The notes under the pieces were generated by a model. The model was given only the letters and a program-made list of their open reading frames with translations. It ran no database searches and was not told where the DNA came from. Source: Myroides sp. NP-2 (lineage in GTDB: Bacteria > Bacteroidota > Bacteroidia > Flavobacteriales > Flavobacteriaceae). From it: a DNA stretch of 64,000 bases. Position 1 is the stretch's first letter. Every line of letters starts with the position of its first letter. The stretch lies in contig NZ_JACHTD010000004.1 of the NCBI RefSeq assembly GCF_014145665.1, positions 186,001-250,000 of the forward strand, in the 5' to 3' direction. The position numbers and the translations under genes are program-made. This document shows positions 62,925 to 64,000 of the stretch, in pieces.

Positions 62925-64000
62925 ATGAAAAAGGAATATAAGATTGCTGTAATAGGACAAGGCTACGTAGGTTTGCCTTTGGCCTTGGCGTTTTCAAAAC
63001 ACTATCCTGTAGTGGGTTTTGATATCAATGCAAAGCGCATTGCGAGCTTGAGAAACGCACAAGACGATACCAAAGAAGCGGACGAAGAGCAGCTGAAGGT
63101 ATCGTTAATTGCCTACCAAACCTCTGGAGGCATAAAGGGCTACTTGCCTAGTTGCGAGATCAAAGATTTAGCTGAAGCCAATGTGTATATCATTACCGTT
63201 CCAACCCCGATTAATCAATTCAATGCCCCTGATTTATCCCCTTTAAAAAGTGCTTCCCGTTTAGTAGGTGAAGTCCTCAAACCCAACGATATTGTTATCT
63301 ATGAATCAACGGTATATCCCGGATGTACCGAAGAGGAGTGTATTCCCGTTTTGGAAGCTACCGCTAAGTTGGTGTTCAACCGAGACTTTTACGTCGGCTA
63401 TTCCCCAGAGCGCATTAATCCAGGGGACAAAATCAATACCTTAGAAACGATCGTCAAGGTTACATCCGGAAGTACACCCGAAGTAGCAGAAGAAATCAAT
63501 CAGTTATACCAGCGAATTATCTATGCTGGCACCCATAAAGCGACGTCAATTAAAGTGGCGGAAGCGGCTAAAGTCATTGAAAATGCACAGCGCGATGTCA
63601 ATATCTCCTTTGTAAATGAATTGGCGTTGATCTTTGACCGCATTGGCATTGACACACAAGAAGTGTTAGAAGCAGCAGGGACTAAGTTTAACTTCTTAAA
63701 GTTTAAACCCGGACTAGTAGGCGGACACTGCATTTCAGTAGATCCCTACTACCTGGCACACAAAGCCATTCAGCTGGGGTATTATCCCGATGTGATCCTT
63801 TCCGGACGTCGCGTCAACGACGAGATTCCCGTGTTTATCGCCAGTAAAGTAGTCAAGCTAATGGTGCAAAAAAACATCAATGTCAGCCAGGCAAAAGTGT
63901 TGTTACTCGGCTTTGCTTTCAAAGAAAATTGCCCTGATACCCGCAATACCAAAGTAGCGAATATCTATGACGAATTAGTGTCCTACGGGATGGATGTAGC
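62925..64000 (+). CDS. UDP-N-acetyl-hexosamine/mannosamine-type nucleotide-sugar dehydrogenase (N-terminal part)
   Basis: 358 residues of a gene that runs off the window. It has the NAD-binding [10 protein letters not shown] at 11-20, the family core [15 protein letters not shown] and [11 protein letters not shown], the central helix [20 protein letters not shown], and the catalytic cysteine C269 in [12 protein letters not shown]. This is the UDP-GlcNAc/ManNAc/GalNAc 6-dehydrogenase group (WbpO/TviB-like) rather than UDP-glucose dehydrogenase. Such genes typically open capsule or O-antigen clusters; the expected sugar is a uronic acid derivative. The substrate is not decidable from the sequence. 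Confidence 0.88.
   Translation, partial: MKKEYKIAVIGQGYVGLPLALAFSKHYPVVGFDINAKRIASLRNAQDDTKEADEEQLKVSLIAYQTSGGIKGYLPSCEIKDLAEANVYIITVPTPINQFNAPDLSPLKSASRLVGEVLKPNDIVIYESTVYPGCTEEECIPVLEATAKLVFNRDFYVGYSPERINPGDKINTLETIVKVTSGSTPEVAEEINQLYQRIIYAGTHKATSIKVAEAAKVIENAQRDVNISFVNELALIFDRIGIDTQEVLEAAGTKFNFLKFKPGLVGGHCISVDPYYLAHKAIQLGYYPDVILSGRRVNDEIPVFIASKVVKLMVQKNINVSQAKVLLLGFAFKENCPDTRNTKVANIYDELVSYGMDV

Overview
The window comes from a low-GC member of the Bacteroidota, most likely family Flavobacteriaceae (a Myroides-like genome would fit, but I cannot prove the genus). The evidence is promoters of the Bacteroidota type (TAnnTTTG -7 boxes, one with a TTTG -33 box at 20 bp), type IX secretion (T9SS) C-terminal domains of the CHU_C kind, BfmA/BtgA mobilisation and primase-helicase genes, DUF4199 and CarboxypepD_reg-like proteins, and flavobacterial lipoproteins. 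I see no rRNA, tRNA or CRISPR array.

Positions 1 to about 15,980 are the right-hand part of an integrated mobile element. It ends at a tyrosine integrase pointing away from the 3' end of mnmE, and its probable attachment site is the FCIGK-stop end of mnmE. From the integrase inward come a membrane protein, an excisionase-like HTH protein, a primase-helicase, a CHC2/Toprim protein, a BfmA-like mobilisation protein, an RHH protein and an XRE regulator. Between them lie a candidate iteron origin (nine or so GTCATCAAA-type motifs and a 15-bp inverted repeat), a candidate oriT hairpin and a candidate small RNA. No relaxase gene is visible. The cargo is one leftward defence operon: hsdM, hsdS, a TrlF-type PHP-ATPase, a 113-residue protein ending in an SSB-like acidic tip (EDDLPF), hsdR, and the start of a McrB/EVE-type ATPase that leaves the window. 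hsdR overlaps the McrB-like start by one base, and hsdM overlaps hsdS by 11 bases.

Positions 15,962 to about 35,400 are ordinary chromosome: mnmE, a universal stress protein, a hotdog thioesterase, a family 2 glycosyltransferase, galE, DUF4199 and HdeD-like membrane proteins, TetR, MarR and TPR-AraC regulators, a SUKH-like protein, a DPP-IV-type peptidase and an amino-acid permease. Convergent genes are separated by strong inverted-repeat terminators, including a perfect 36-bp palindrome.

Positions 35,677 to 45,921 hold two tandem giant T9SS adhesin genes of the same architecture (choice-of-anchor/FN3 repeats, then a CHU_C sorting domain). The second is interrupted by one in-frame TAA at 44,041, where the intact paralogue has a leucine. 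The last 291 bp of the two genes are about 98% identical although the rest has diverged, which suggests gene conversion of the sorting domain.

Positions 45,970 to 64,000 carry an esterase, a dihydroorotase-like protein lacking its metal-binding HxH, a DEAD-box RNA helicase with an RG-rich tail, a thioredoxin-like lipoprotein without CXXC, an ABC-F ATPase, two cold-shock-domain proteins, a LytS/LytTR two-component pair, a DUF1275 membrane protein, an AlkC/AlkD-like HEAT protein, and the start of a nucleotide-sugar dehydrogenase that probably opens a capsule/O-antigen cluster.

The most unusual chromosome-wide feature is a set of heptamer-register intergenic repeats built on different seven-base words (GGTGAGT; GCTCGTT/GCTCTTT; CTGTAAA/CCGTCAA). 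They lie next to stop codons and terminators. Around 61-62.5 kb they are joined to a constant link and a roughly 65-bp unit, in copies on both sides of the AlkC-like gene.
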